A stretch of DNA of 17,761 nucleotides from DATLFI01 sp035524895 (GCA_035524895.1 DATLFI010000223.1:1-17761); one strand, 5' to 3'. Numbered from the stretch's first letter, positions 6,022-14,632 are shown. Numbers and translations: made by a program. The notes: generated from the letters alone by a model not told the origin.

Positions 6022-8028
6022 ATGAGCTCGTTATCCAGTGGAGAGGCGCGATCGGCGAACGATCTCGATGGGCTGCTGCCGCCCGAGGACTCCTCGGACT
6101 CGGTGATGGCGGACGTTCCTGCGGCTGACCGCCCTTTCTGGTTGCGGTTCCTGCAGCGTCGGACCCAGCTCCTCCTGGACTTCGTCGTCCTGGTTGGGGC
6201 CTTGGTCCTCGCCTACATGTTCCGCTTCGACTTCGCGATGCCGAAGCGCTGGTTGGACGCGCTGCTGCTGCAGGCGCCGCTGGTGGTACTGCTGCAGTTC
6301 GCCGCGCTCATCGCGTCGGGTGTCTACAGCTTCGTGTGGCGCTACGTGGGGCTTCGCGAGGTGGGGACCTTCCTGCGGGCGGCGGCGATGTGGTTCGTTC
6401 CTCTGCTGCTGCTGCGGTTGTGGCTGCCCGTGCGCTGGGACGAGTGGCGCATCCCGCTTTCCGTGCTGTTCATGGACACCATCCTCGCCGCCGGGGGATT
6501 GCTCGCGCTGCGCGTATCGCGCCGGATGGTGTACGAGCGCTACGAGCGGAGCCAGCGCGCTGGCGGAGACGGCGGACGGCGGAAGCGGACGCTGCTCGTG
6601 GGGGCCGGGCGTGCTGGAGTGCTGGCCCTGCGTGAGATCCAGAGCCGTGCCGACGCCGACATCCACGTGGTGGGCTTCATCGACGACGACCCGCTCAAGC
6701 AGTCGACCACCATCCACGGCACGAAGGTGCTCGGCAGCAGCCGCGACCTGCCGCGCCTGGCGCGCGAGCTCGCCGTGGATCAGGCAGTGATCACCATCGT
6801 GGAGGCTGCTCCCGAGGCGAGGCGTCGGGTGGTCGAGGTCTGCGAGCGGATCGGACTGCCGGTGCGGAGTGTCCCGGGGTTCTACGAGATCCTGCAAGGG
6901 CACGTTTCGATCAGCCGCTTCCGGGACATCGCGATGGAGGATCTCCTGCAGCGCGACCCGGTGCGGCTCGACACGCGCCAGCTCGATCGCTTCCTGGGTG
7001 GCCACTGCGTGCTCGTGACCGGGGCCGGCGGCTCGATCGGATCGGAGCTGGCGCATCAGGTGGCGCGGTTCGCGCCGCGGCGGCTGGTGCTCCTGGAGCG
7101 CGCCGAGTTCGCGCTGTTCGAGGTCGAGCGCAAGCTGCGCCAGCTCTGGCCCCAGCTCGACGTGCTGCCCGTGATCGGGGACGTCGTCGACGAGCGGCGG
7201 ATTCGCGCGGTGTTGCACGACACCAAGCCCGACGTCGTGCTCCACGCGGCGGCCCACAAACACGTGCCTCTGATGGAGTCGAACGTCGCCGAGGCGGTGC
7301 GCAACAACGTCTTCGGCACCGAGACCGTGGCTCGCGTCGCCGGCGAGCTCGGCGTCGGCACGTTCCTGTTGATCTCCACCGACAAGGCGGTGCGCCCGAC
7401 CTCGGTGATGGGCGCCAGCAAGCGCCTCGCCGAGCTCACCATCCAGCGGTTCGAGGCGGAGTTCCCCGGCACGCGCTACGAGGCGGTGCGCTTCGGCAAC
7501 GTGCTCGGCTCGACCGGGTCGGTGATTCCGATCTTTCGCGACCAGATCGCCGCGGGTGGTCCGGTCACGGTGACCGATCCCGATATGAAGCGCTACTTCA
7601 TGACCATCCCCGAGGCGGCGCAGCTCGTGCTGCAGGCCGGGGCGATGGGGCAGGGTGGCGAGATCTTCGTGTTGGACATGGGCGAGCCGGTGCGGATCGT
7701 CGACATGGCGCGCGAGATGATCCGCATGTCGGGGTACGAGGATCGCGACATAAAGATCCAGTTCACCGGTCGCCGCCCCGGCGAGAAGCTCTTCGAGGAG
7801 CTCTCGATGGCCGGCGAGGACATGGAGAAGACCCGCCACCCGAAAGTCTTCATCGGGCGGATCGAAGGGATCCCAGCCGAAGAGGTAAGGCGCGGGCTCG
7901 AGGCGCTCGCCGCGCTGGTCGAGTCTGGCGACGAAGCCTCCCTGCGCCACTGCCTGTCGAGGCTAGTCCCCGAGGCGACGCTCGACGGCACCGCAGCCGA
8001 GCTTCCTCTAGCCGCCGTCGGCCACTGA
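6022..8028 (+). CDS. Membrane-bound UDP-GlcNAc 4,6-dehydratase (PglF/WbpM/CapD family)
   Basis: A 668-residue polytopic protein. It has about four N-terminal membrane helices (roughly 47-165), then a CoA-binding-like Rossmann domain with LLVGAGRAGVLALREI (about 190-205) and GFIDDDP. The catalytic SDR domain (PF02719) begins at VLVTGAGGSIGSE (about 330). In it, HAAAHKHVPLME, LISTDKAVRPTSVMGASKR (Thr-Asp-Lys near 453, and the Met/Lys of MGASK near 463-467, where Met replaces the usual SDR Tyr) and RFGNVLGS.GSVIP are all present. Family members convert UDP-GlcNAc to UDP-4-keto-6-deoxy-GlcNAc. Together with the PglE-, PglD- and PglC-like genes upstream, it would supply the first step of bacillosamine-type sugar synthesis. 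It has its own candidate promoter and ends in a convergent intergenic region with a strong hairpin. Confidence 0.92.
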   Translation: MSSLSSGEARSANDLDGLLPPEDSSDSVMADVPAADRPFWLRFLQRRTQLLLDFVVLVGALVLAYMFRFDFAMPKRWLDALLLQAPLVVLLQFAALIASGVYSFVWRYVGLREVGTFLRAAAMWFVPLLLLRLWLPVRWDEWRIPLSVLFMDTILAAGGLLALRVSRRMVYERYERSQRAGGDGGRRKRTLLVGAGRAGVLALREIQSRADADIHVVGFIDDDPLKQSTTIHGTKVLGSSRDLPRLARELAVDQAVITIVEAAPEARRRVVEVCERIGLPVRSVPGFYEILQGHVSISRFRDIAMEDLLQRDPVRLDTRQLDRFLGGHCVLVTGAGGSIGSELAHQVARFAPRRLVLLERAEFALFEVERKLRQLWPQLDVLPVIGDVVDERRIRAVLHDTKPDVVLHAAAHKHVPLMESNVAEAVRNNVFGTETVARVAGELGVGTFLLISTDKAVRPTSVMGASKRLAELTIQRFEAEFPGTRYEAVRFGNVLGSTGSVIPIFRDQIAAGGPVTVTDPDMKRYFMTIPEAAQLVLQAGAMGQGGEIFVLDMGEPVRIVDMAREMIRMSGYEDRDIKIQFTGRRPGEKLFEELSMAGEDMEKTRHPKVFIGRIEGIPAEEVRRGLEALAALVESGDEASLRHCLSRLVPEATLDGTAAELPLAAVGH

Positions 8029-8051
8029 CGCGAATCTCCTGGGGGGGCACA

Positions 8052-8098
8052 CCCGCACCGGCCGTCTGATGCGGCCGGGCCGGGCCCAGCCGCATCAG
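8052..8098. terminator. Strong hairpin between convergent genes; REP-like repeat, copy 2
   Basis: CTGATGCGGC (8066-8075) and GCCGCATCAG (8089-8098) form a perfect 10-bp stem. After one C/A mismatch, GGGC (8077-8080) pairs with GCCC (8084-8087) around a CGG triloop. It lies between the ends of the dehydratase (plus) and beta-barrel (minus) genes and can form on both transcripts, so a bidirectional terminator role is likely despite the missing T-tract. Bases 8052-8081 repeat 4501-4530. Confidence 0.55.
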
Positions 8099-8120
8099 GA
8101 TCGAGGGGGCGCAGGGCGGG

Positions 8121-8702
8121 TCAGCGGAACTTGAAACGCAGGCCGACGAGGACCTTCGTCTGCGAATCGTCGACCACGGCGTCCTCGATGAGGTCGAGGC
8201 GACCGGCGACGGTGAGCGCGATCGCTTCGCTGATGTGCACGTCGACTCCGACATGCACATTGAGGCCAAATTTCTCGTCGCTCGAGTCGAGACCGGTCAG
8301 GTCCGAGCTGGCGTCGAGGAAGTGCAGCGCCGGGCCGCCGCCGAAGAAGGTGTCGACCGCGCCGAAGGGCACCACGCCGACGATGTTCAGGCCTACGAGC
8401 AGGTCCTCGCTGCTGACCCCCAGCCCCCCGACCGAGAAGTCGGACTCGAGGTACTGGACCTCCGGCTCGAGGTATCCGCGCATGCTGCCGCGGGTGTCGC
8501 GGTCGGCTGGCGGGCCAGCAATGCGGAAACGGAAGTTCGCCCCCAGCACGGCTTCGTTTCCTGAGCTCAGGTCGGCGAGACCGGCCTGGAGACCGAGCGC
8601 GCGGTCGTACGAGTTCCGCTGTTGGGCGGTGGCAGGGCTCAGCGCGAGGCCGCAGAGCATCGATGCCAGTGTCAGAGTCTTAAGAGGCCGTGTCATGTCC
8701 AT
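8121..8702 (-). CDS. Outer-membrane beta-barrel protein with signal peptide
   Basis: A 193-residue protein. Residues 1-27 form a signal peptide: a basic start (TRPLK), a hydrophobic core (TLASMLCGLAL) and the ATA-QQ cleavage site. The mature part alternates polar and hydrophobic residues and has repeated aromatic/Gly strand ends, such as VLGANFRFRI, GYLEPEVQYL, DTFFGGGPALHFL, LNVHVGVDVHI and LVGLRFKFR. This is typical of small OmpA/OprF-like eight-stranded barrels (compare PF13505). No specific function can be read. The last residue is Arg after Phe-Lys-Phe, not the usual terminal Phe. ATG 8702 has AGGAG upstream at a suitable distance; a second ATG lies two codons in. A candidate promoter (8718-8745) suggests it is transcribed separately from coaA. 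Confidence 0.8.
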   Translation of the reverse strand: MDMTRPLKTLTLASMLCGLALSPATAQQRNSYDRALGLQAGLADLSSGNEAVLGANFRFRIAGPPADRDTRGSMRGYLEPEVQYLESDFSVGGLGVSSEDLLVGLNIVGVVPFGAVDTFFGGGPALHFLDASSDLTGLDSSDEKFGLNVHVGVDVHISEAIALTVAGRLDLIEDAVVDDSQTKVLVGLRFKFR

Positions 8703-8717
8703 TTCCCTCTCCTGAGA

Positions 8718-8745
8718 AAACTACTAGGCCCGGGAGCCTTGTAAA
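8718..8745 (-). promoter_or_regulatory. Candidate promoter with TTTACA and TAGTTT for the beta-barrel gene
   Basis: On the minus strand TTTACA (8745-8740) is five of six to TTGACA. It is followed after 16 bases by TAGTTT (8723-8718), which fits TANNNT. The expected start falls close to the Shine-Dalgarno AGGAG, so the leader would be very short. The rest of the 162-base gap to coaA shows only a weak inverted repeat, GGCGAA/TTCGCC. Confidence 0.4.
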
Positions 8746-8864
8746 TCACTGTGAATCGCGCCTTCGCGAGCCTACTACGCTGGCTCGGCAGAGCGAGTCC
8801 AAGCCCAGAATCGGCCCCTCTAAGAGCCGGCGAAATGTAGCACAGTCAGTGGGTTCGCCCGAAA

Positions 8865-9845
8865 TCAGAGCTTCCGCAGGCGAATCTTCCGGACCGAGTG
8901 ATCGGGGCCCTTCTCGAGGATCAGGTGGGCGCGCTCGCGGGTGGGCTCGATGTTCGCGAGGAGGTTCACCTCGTTGATCTCGCGCCAGATTCGATGCGCT
9001 ACCTCCAGCGCCTCGTCGCGGCTCAGGCTGGCATAGCGGTGGAAGTAGGAGCGCGGGTCGCGGAAGGCGGTGTCTTTGAAGGTCAGGAAGCGCTCGATGT
9101 ACCAGCGCTCGATCACGGCGGCCTCGGCGTCGACGTAGATGGAGAAGTCGAAGAGGTCGGACAGGAACCGCCGCGAGGGCTGGCTGGGGTCGCGGCTGGT
9201 GGTCTGCAGCACGTTGAGGCCTTCGACGAGGAGGATGTCGGGCTGGTCTACGACGCGCTCCTCGCCGGGGAGGATGTCGTAGCTCACGTGCGAGTACACC
9301 GAGTGCGCGACGTTGCGCTCACCGGATTTCACCCGCAGGACGAAGTGGAAGAGCCGGCGGACGTCGAAGCTCTCCGGAAACCCCTTGCGCTGCATCAGCC
9401 CGCGTTCCTCGAGCCACGCGTTCGGATACAGGAAGCCGTCGGTGGTGACGAGATCGACCGTCGGGTGGTTCGGCCAACGCTGGAGCAGCGCCTGGAGGAT
9501 GCGCGACGTGGTGCTCTTGCCCACCGCGACGCTGCCGGCGAGCCCGATCACATAAGGCACCTTCTTGGTGAGGTGTCCGAGGAACACCGAGGTGGCGCGG
9601 TAGAGGTCCTGCGTGGCCGCGACGTAGAGGTTGAGCAGCCGCGACATCGGGAGGTAGACCTCGACCACCTCGCGCATCGACACGCTCTCGTTGATGCCCT
9701 GGAGTCGCGCCAGGTCCTCCTCCGAGAGTGGCTGGGGCGTGTCGGCCCGTAGCTTCGCCCACTCCTCGGTGCCGAACACGATGTACGGCGACGGCGCCGG
9801 GTCCTGCTCCGCGTCGGCGAAGCGCGTGGCCGCGTCGGCGATCAC
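8865..9845 (-). CDS. coaA: Pantothenate kinase, type I
   Basis: This 326-residue protein matches type I CoaA, which phosphorylates pantothenate with ATP in the first committed step of coenzyme A synthesis in the cytoplasm. Visible features are the P-loop GLAGSVAVGKST (101-112), VDLVTTDGFLYPN with the catalytic-base Asp, LMQRKGFPESFD, YSHVSYDILP, DILLVEGLNVLQ and IEPTRERAHLILEKG.DHSV near the C-terminus. The length is close to the E. coli enzyme (316). Translation starts at GTG 9845, which overlaps the peroxiredoxin TGA in a GTGA tetranucleotide, so the two genes are very likely translationally coupled. No promoter of its own is seen. Confidence 0.95.
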   Translation of the reverse strand: MIADAATRFADAEQDPAPSPYIVFGTEEWAKLRADTPQPLSEEDLARLQGINESVSMREVVEVYLPMSRLLNLYVAATQDLYRATSVFLGHLTKKVPYVIGLAGSVAVGKSTTSRILQALLQRWPNHPTVDLVTTDGFLYPNAWLEERGLMQRKGFPESFDVRRLFHFVLRVKSGERNVAHSVYSHVSYDILPGEERVVDQPDILLVEGLNVLQTTSRDPSQPSRRFLSDLFDFSIYVDAEAAVIERWYIERFLTFKDTAFRDPRSYFHRYASLSRDEALEVAHRIWREINEVNLLANIEPTRERAHLILEKGPDHSVRKIRLRKL

Positions 9846-10324
9846 AGGTACTTCAGGACGGCGTCGGCACTGGAGGCGCCGACCTCTTTGCCGGGCTCGA
9901 CGCCGATGTAGGTGACCTTGCCGTTGTCGACGATGGCGGCGTAACGACGGGAGCGCGTGCCCATGCCGAAGCCGCGCGCGTCGAGCTCGAGCCCCATCGC
10001 CCGGGTGAACTCGCCGTTGCCATCGGCGAGTAGTTGGATCTTGTCAGGGATGGCGCGCGCCTTGCGCCAGGATGCGAGGACGAACGCGTCGTTGACGGCG
10101 ACGCAGGCGACGACATCGACGCCTTTCGCCTCGAGGTCGCTGGCGCGGGTGATGAATCCCGGCAGGTGCACGTCGGAGCAGGTGGGGGTGAAGGCGCCGG
10201 GAACGGCGAAGAGCACGACCTTCTTGCCGTCGAAGATCTCGGACGACGGCACGTCCTTCATGCCGTCCTTGGTGAATTGCTTGAACGTGGCCTCGGGAAT
10301 CGTGTCTCCAGCGGCGATGGTCAT
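9842..10324 (-). CDS. Peroxiredoxin, Prx5/AHP1-like
   Basis: A 160-residue thiol peroxidase of the redoxin family that reduces hydrogen peroxide and organic hydroperoxides. The catalytic site is VPGAFTPTCSDVHLPGF, with the peroxidatic cysteine at residue 49, typical of the Prx5 subfamily. Other conserved parts are KKVVLFA, VVACVAVNDAFV, LLADGNGEFTRAMG and RSRRYAAIVDNGKVTYIGVEP. ATG 10324 is chosen because the conserved N-terminus starts there and AAGGAG lies about 10 bases upstream; the reading frame itself stays open far upstream without family similarity. It precedes and overlaps coaA. A TACACT hexamer (10434-10429, minus strand) is a weak promoter candidate with a leader of about 100 bases. 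Confidence 0.93.
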   Translation of the reverse strand: MTIAAGDTIPEATFKQFTKDGMKDVPSSEIFDGKKVVLFAVPGAFTPTCSDVHLPGFITRASDLEAKGVDVVACVAVNDAFVLASWRKARAIPDKIQLLADGNGEFTRAMGLELDARGFGMGTRSRRYAAIVDNGKVTYIGVEPGKEVGASSADAVLKYL

Positions 10325-10491
10325 ATCGGTCTCGCTCCTTGCGGTTCGGTTGGCGTGTGGGGCGGGAAGCTCCCGGGGGGCCGGTAGGTGAAACGCGGCT
10401 CCTCGGCGGCCGGGCGTGCCAGGGTGCAAGTGTACCGGCTGGGTGCAGGGTCCGGGACCGGCGGCCAGCCAGCGCCAGGCCGCTGCGACAG

Positions 10492-10497
10492 TAGACT
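10492..10497 (+). promoter_or_regulatory. Candidate -10 element (TAGACT), leaderless start
   Basis: GTAGACT ends 7 bases before ATG 10505. The expected transcription start is at the first base of the start codon, and no Shine-Dalgarno is visible. It lies in the 180-base divergent region between the peroxiredoxin and glycosyltransferase genes. No convincing -35 was seen. Confidence 0.45.
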
Positions 10498-10504
10498 GGC
10501 GGCG

Positions 10505-12406
10505 ATGACTGCCGGCGGCTCTTCGCGGCGCTCGATCTCGCGCCCGGCACCGGCGGCGAACACCGGCGATCGGGCTGTGACGATGGTCGCCTGGTCGGTT
10601 CTCGTGGCTCTCCTCCTGGCGTTGCTGCTCGGAGCGGCCACCTTCGATCCGCGTCGTTGGCCGTCGCCGGTGGGGGACGAGTCGACGTACTTGATGGCGG
10701 CGCAGAGTCTCGCCTGGGACGGCGACCTCCGCTACGACCTCGCGGATCTCGATCGCTTTCGCGCGTTGCGCGGGACGGATCCGGACGGACTGATCCTGCA
10801 ATCCGCGGATGGCGGCAACACGCTGCTCTACGCCAAGCCGGTGTGGTACCCGCTCTACCTCGCGCCGTTCGTGCGTGTGCTGGGCCTGCGCGGACCGGCG
10901 ATTGCGAATGTGCTGCTGCTCGCTGCGGCTGCCATGGCATGCGCGACGGCGCTGCGGCCGGTCGCGGGCGCGGCGTCGCCACTGTGGGCGGCGGCGTTCC
11001 TGTTCGCGTCGGTGGCGTTCGCGCAGGTGTTCTGGACGCATGCGGACCTGTTCCAGATGGCGCTGGTGGCGGCGGGGATCGCACTGGCGGTCGGGGGTGG
11101 CGTGGTCGCTGGAGCTGGCGGCCGCGTCGGCGGCAGCGTGGGCGGCAGCGGCACGTACCGCTTCGCGGTGGCGGGCCTCCTGCTGGGCGGCGCGGTCGCG
11201 CTGCGTCCGGTCTATGCCCTGCTCGCAGTCGCCGTGGCGGTCGCGCTGGGATGCTGGCGGCGCGGGCTTGCGCTCGTCGGCGGGCTGGTCGCGTTGGCGG
11301 CGGTTACGGTGACTATCGACCACGGCACGCGCGGGTCGTGGACGAGCTACGGCGCCGAGCGGCAGGGGTTCTACGGCTACACCAAGTTCCCGGGAGAGCC
11401 TGGGGCGGAGTCCTGGGAGGAGGGGCTCGCGGGACGCGGCTCGGCGTCCTGGGTCGACGGTGACCTGATGCCATCGAAGCTCGAGCTGCGGGTGCAAGCG
11501 CGAAACCTCGAGTACCTGCTGCTAGGACGCCACGTCGGGTTGTTGCCGTACTTCTTGCCGATCGTGCTCGGGCTCGCCGCGGTGCGCCGCACCCGCTTGG
11601 CAGCGCTCCTGCTCCTCGGCGTCGCGGCGACGACGCTGGTCCTTTCGCTGCTGCGTCCCTACAACTTCTGGGGCGGTGGGGGTTCGCTGGCGAACCGCTA
11701 CTTCCTGCCGATCTACCCGGCGTTCTGGTTCCTGGCCTGCGTGCCGGCGGCGCTGGCGGCGCGTGTTGGGAGGGCTTCGCAGGCCGGCCGGCACCGGCAG
11801 CATGGTATGCAGGCCTTGCCCCCGCCGCTGCCCGGTGTCCTGGCGTGGACGCTGCCACTGGTGGTCGCCGTGCTTGCCGCGCCGACGCTATGGCCGCTAT
11901 GGCACGCGCCGCGACAGTTCTTGCGTGACGCGGACGGCGGGTACGGCTATGTGTCCGAGGTCGCGCGACGACTGCTGCCGTACGAGACCAGCCAGAAGCA
12001 CCTCAAGCCCTCAGGGCGCGAGGACTTCGTGCTCGACGTCGGGAACGGCGGCGCGCTGTGGGTCAAACCGCTGTCGCAGAGGGTGCGTCCGCTGGGTCAC
12101 GGCGAGGAGGGAGTCCCCGCGGTTGCGATGGAGATCCTGGCCGGCGACGTTCCGGCGGAGGTGCTCCTCGGGTCGCCACAACCGCTGGCCTCCATCGAGA
12201 TCGAGGTTGTGCTTCTCGACGCCGCCGCTGGTGTCGAAGAGCCCCGTCGCTGGTCGACGACACTGGCTCCGCGCCTCACCGCCGTGCACTCGATGTGGTG
12301 GACCGTCGAGCCCTTCTACCTCTACCAGTTGGACCTCGACCAGATCGCCACCCGCGCCGGCGTCGAGCGAACGATCGCTACGTGGACCGTGCGTGTGAGC
12401 CTGTAG
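10505..12406 (+). CDS. GT-C-fold membrane glycosyltransferase (GT39/ArnT-like)
   Basis: A 633-residue multipass membrane protein from ATG 10505; the frame is open 39 codons further upstream but without conserved features. The first membrane helix (about 27-45) is followed by PVGDESTYLMAAQSLAWDGD. Its Asp58-Glu59 matches the acidic motif in the first periplasmic loop of GT-C glycosyltransferases that use polyprenyl-phosphate sugars. About ten hydrophobic segments follow to around residue 460, then a C-terminal periplasmic-looking soluble part of about 150 residues ending in a beta-rich segment. A role in adding a sugar to a lipid-linked or surface glycan is inferred from fold and neighbours; the substrate is unknown. 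UDP-glucose 4-epimerase follows after 51 bases. Confidence 0.72.
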   Translation: MTAGGSSRRSISRPAPAANTGDRAVTMVAWSVLVALLLALLLGAATFDPRRWPSPVGDESTYLMAAQSLAWDGDLRYDLADLDRFRALRGTDPDGLILQSADGGNTLLYAKPVWYPLYLAPFVRVLGLRGPAIANVLLLAAAAMACATALRPVAGAASPLWAAAFLFASVAFAQVFWTHADLFQMALVAAGIALAVGGGVVAGAGGRVGGSVGGSGTYRFAVAGLLLGGAVALRPVYALLAVAVAVALGCWRRGLALVGGLVALAAVTVTIDHGTRGSWTSYGAERQGFYGYTKFPGEPGAESWEEGLAGRGSASWVDGDLMPSKLELRVQARNLEYLLLGRHVGLLPYFLPIVLGLAAVRRTRLAALLLLGVAATTLVLSLLRPYNFWGGGGSLANRYFLPIYPAFWFLACVPAALAARVGRASQAGRHRQHGMQALPPPLPGVLAWTLPLVVAVLAAPTLWPLWHAPRQFLRDADGGYGYVSEVARRLLPYETSQKHLKPSGREDFVLDVGNGGALWVKPLSQRVRPLGHGEEGVPAVAMEILAGDVPAEVLLGSPQPLASIEIEVVLLDAAAGVEEPRRWSTTLAPRLTAVHSMWWTVEPFYLYQLDLDQIATRAGVERTIATWTVRVSL

Positions 12407-12441
12407 GGCGTCACGGTGCGGAAAGACTCGCCCGGCGCGGG

Positions 12442-12447
12442 TAGGAT
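12442..12447 (+). promoter_or_regulatory. Candidate -10 element (TAGGAT) for galE
   Basis: GTAGGAT ends 10 bases before ATG 12458 in the 51-base gap after the glycosyltransferase. It would produce a transcript with a leader of only a few bases. There is no convincing -35 or Shine-Dalgarno. Confidence 0.42.
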
Positions 12448-12457
12448 GCCGGCGGTC

Positions 12458-13486
12458 ATGGACACCATGGACACGATCCTCGTCACCGGCGGCGCGGGCT
12501 TCATTGGCAGCCACACCTGCGTCGAGCTGCTCGGGGCCGACTATCGGGTGGTGGTGATCGACAACCTCTGCAACAGCTCCCCATTGGCGTTGGAGCGGGT
12601 GCGCGAGATCGCGGGTCGCGACATCGTCTTCGAGCGCCTCGACCTGCTCGACGCCTCGGGTCTCGACGCCGCGATCGCGCGACATCGTCCTCGCTCGGTG
12701 ATCCACTTCGCGGGCCTCAAGGCGGTGGGCGAGTCGACCGAGATCCCGCTGGAGTACTACCGCAACAACGTTGTCGGCACCCTGTACCTGCTCGACGCGA
12801 TGCGCCGCAACGGGGTGCGCGAGCTGGTGTTCTCGTCTTCGTGCACGGTCTACGCCAATCCGGAGCGCTCGCCGATGACGGAGGACTCGGAGCTCGGGGC
12901 CGGCAACCCATACGGTCGTACCAAGCTGGTGATCGAGCTCATGCTGCGCGACCTCGCGGCGGCCGAGCCGGGCTGGCGCATCGTGTCGCTGCGCTACTTC
13001 AACCCGGTGGGCGCGCACCCGAGCGGCCGTATCGGGGAAGACCCGCGGGGCATTCCCAACAACCTGATGCCGTACCTGATGCAGGTCGCTGTCGGGCGGC
13101 ACGAGCGACTGCGGGTCTTCGGTGATGACTATCCGACCGCCGACGGCACCGGGGTCCGCGACTACATCCATGTCGTCGACCTCGCGCGCGGCCATGTCGC
13201 CGCCGTGCGTCATCTCGCATCGGTGCAGGGCGCTGTCGAGTACAACCTCGGGACCGGCAGGGGCTCGAGCGTGCTCGAGGTGATCGCCGCGGCGAGCCGT
13301 GCCGTGGGGCGGGAGCTTCCCTACGAGGTGCTGCCGCGCCGTCCGGGCGATGCGGCAGCGGTTTGGGCAGACCCGTCGCGCGCCGAGAACGACCTGCAGT
13401 GGCGCGCCACGCTGGGTCTCGACGAGATGTGTCGCGACGCGTGGAACTGGCAACGCAGGAATCCCGAGGGATTCGGAGCAGGGTGA
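12458..13486 (+). CDS. galE: UDP-glucose 4-epimerase
   Basis: A 342-residue extended SDR enzyme that interconverts UDP-glucose and UDP-galactose (or the N-acetyl forms) with bound NAD. Motifs are ILVTGGAGFIGSHTCVEL (7-24), VIDNLCNSS, VIHFAGLKAVGES (81-93), FSSSCTVYANP (125-135), NPYGRTK (150-156) with catalytic Tyr152 and Lys156, LRYFNPVGAHPSG.IGEDP, GIPNNLMPY, and GTGVRDYIHVVDLARGH. The length and the NNLMPY and RDYIHV motifs are typical of GalE. The usual SSATVYG reads SSCTVYA here, a mild divergence. In-frame starts upstream (12416, 12446) are less likely because ATG 12458 fits both the family N-terminus and the -10 position. Confidence 0.92.
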   Translation: MDTMDTILVTGGAGFIGSHTCVELLGADYRVVVIDNLCNSSPLALERVREIAGRDIVFERLDLLDASGLDAAIARHRPRSVIHFAGLKAVGESTEIPLEYYRNNVVGTLYLLDAMRRNGVRELVFSSSCTVYANPERSPMTEDSELGAGNPYGRTKLVIELMLRDLAAAEPGWRIVSLRYFNPVGAHPSGRIGEDPRGIPNNLMPYLMQVAVGRHERLRVFGDDYPTADGTGVRDYIHVVDLARGHVAAVRHLASVQGAVEYNLGTGRGSSVLEVIAAASRAVGRELPYEVLPRRPGDAAAVWADPSRAENDLQWRATLGLDEMCRDAWNWQRRNPEGFGAG

Positions 13487-13492
13487 AGAGTA

Positions 13493-13530
13493 GGAGGGTG
13501 AAGGGTGCGGGGTGCTCCCTGATTCCCTCC
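13493..13530. terminator. Imperfect hairpin between convergent genes
   Basis: GGAGGG (13493-13498) can pair with CCCTCC (13525-13530), with an inner AGGG/CCCT pairing (13502-13505 and 13517-13520). It fills most of the 45-base gap between the ends of galE and the radical SAM gene. There is no T-tract and the loop is large, so this is a weak bidirectional terminator candidate. Confidence 0.3.
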
Positions 13531-13531
13531 G

Positions 13532-14632
13532 CTACAGCAGCGACAACTGCTCTCCGGCACCTCGTCGAAACGCCGCGACCGACAGCCCGTCGCTCCGCTT
13601 GCCTAGCCCGAGCCGCTTGCGGTGCAGCTCGAACAGCGCTGCGATCTGCTCGGCATAAGCGCCGGACCCTCGCTGCCTGCGAAAGAACTCCGAGCGGTAG
13701 AGCGCGCCGTCGCGCGTCTCGCGCAGGCGTCCGAGAACCTTGTCGCGGCGCTCTGGATAGTGGCGCGCCAGCCATTCGTCGAACAGCTCCTTGACGCCGT
13801 GGGGCAGGCGCAGCAGGACCCAGCTCGCGTTGACGGCGCCGGCCTCCTTCGCCGCTTCGAGGATGTGCGGGATCTCGTGGTCGTTGAGCGCCGGGATCAC
13901 AGGGGCTGCCAGCACGCCGCAGGGCACTCCGGCAGCGCGCAGCTCGGAGATCGCCGCTAGCCGGTTGCGCGGCGAGGAGGTGCGCGGCTCCATGCGGCGG
14001 GCGAGCTCGTCGTCGAGCGTGGTCACCGAGACCATCACGTGCGCTGCGCCGTGCCGAGCCAGCTCCGCCAGCAGGTCCGCATCGCGCGCGACGAGGCGGT
14101 TCTTGGTCACGATCACGACCGGGTTGCGCTTCTCGGCCAGCACCTCCAGACACCCCCGGGTGATGCGCAGCCGGCGCTCGAGCGGCTGGTACGGATCCGT
14201 CACCCCGGACATCGCGATCACGCGCGGCTCGTACCGAGGCGACTCCAGCTCGCGGCGCAGCAGCGCCGGCGCGTCCTCCTTGACCAGGATCTTGGTCTCG
14301 AAGTCGAGGCCCGCGGAGAAGCCGAGGTACTCGTGGGTGGGGCGGGAGTAGCAGTAGGCGCATCCATGTTCGCACCCGCGATACGGGTTGATCGACGTGT
14401 CGAAACCGAGGTCGGGACTGTCATTGTGCGCGAGGATGGTGCGGGTGCCGTCGCGCAGCACCTGAGTCGCAACGGACGGCTGCTCGCCGTCCTCGAGCTC
14501 GGCGATCTGCTGGTCGAGCGCGTCAGGGTCGGGCTCGACGTCGCGGCGCTCGAAGCGGTTCCGCGGGCTCGTGGCGGCGCCGCGGCCGCGCGGGGCGAGC
14601 GTGGGCTGGTTGGGATCCCGCGGTGTTTTCAC
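13532..14632 (-). CDS. PA0069/Rv2578c-family radical SAM protein
   Basis: A 366-residue protein. The radical SAM cluster motif is INPYRGCEHGCAYCYSRP with Cys87, Cys91 and Cys94 (CxxxCxxC). FDTSINPYRG, THEYLGF.AGLDFETKI, MSGVTDPYQP.E, VVIVTKN, VSVTTLD, RMEPR and LRLPHGVKELFDEWL are all hallmarks of the family annotated as PA0069-type, related to the photoproduct-lyase-like (SplB) radical SAM enzymes. The substrate of this family is not established. GTG 14632 is the start; a TAATAT hexamer lies 6 bases upstream and there is no Shine-Dalgarno, so the mRNA is probably leaderless. It appears to be transcribed independently of the methyltransferase gene 65 bases upstream. Confidence 0.92.
   Translation of the reverse strand: MKTPRDPNQPTLAPRGRGAATSPRNRFERRDVEPDPDALDQQIAELEDGEQPSVATQVLRDGTRTILAHNDSPDLGFDTSINPYRGCEHGCAYCYSRPTHEYLGFSAGLDFETKILVKEDAPALLRRELESPRYEPRVIAMSGVTDPYQPLERRLRITRGCLEVLAEKRNPVVIVTKNRLVARDADLLAELARHGAAHVMVSVTTLDDELARRMEPRTSSPRNRLAAISELRAAGVPCGVLAAPVIPALNDHEIPHILEAAKEAGAVNASWVLLRLPHGVKELFDEWLARHYPERRDKVLGRLRETRDGALYRSEFFRRQRGSGAYAEQIAALFELHRKRLGLGKRSDGLSVAAFRRGAGEQLSLL

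Noticed and set aside
6031..7950. 639-codon open frame on the minus strand opposite the dehydratase gene
   Set aside because: Rich in His, Arg, Gln and Pro with no domain pattern. It mirrors the plus-strand dehydratase, whose motifs are unambiguous. Long antisense frames are expected in GC-rich DNA.
10325..11497. Upstream extension of the peroxiredoxin reading frame on the minus strand
   Set aside because: The extension is low-complexity Arg/Pro/Gln sequence antisense to the glycosyltransferase. The family N-terminus, ATG 10324 and an AAGGAG mark the true start.
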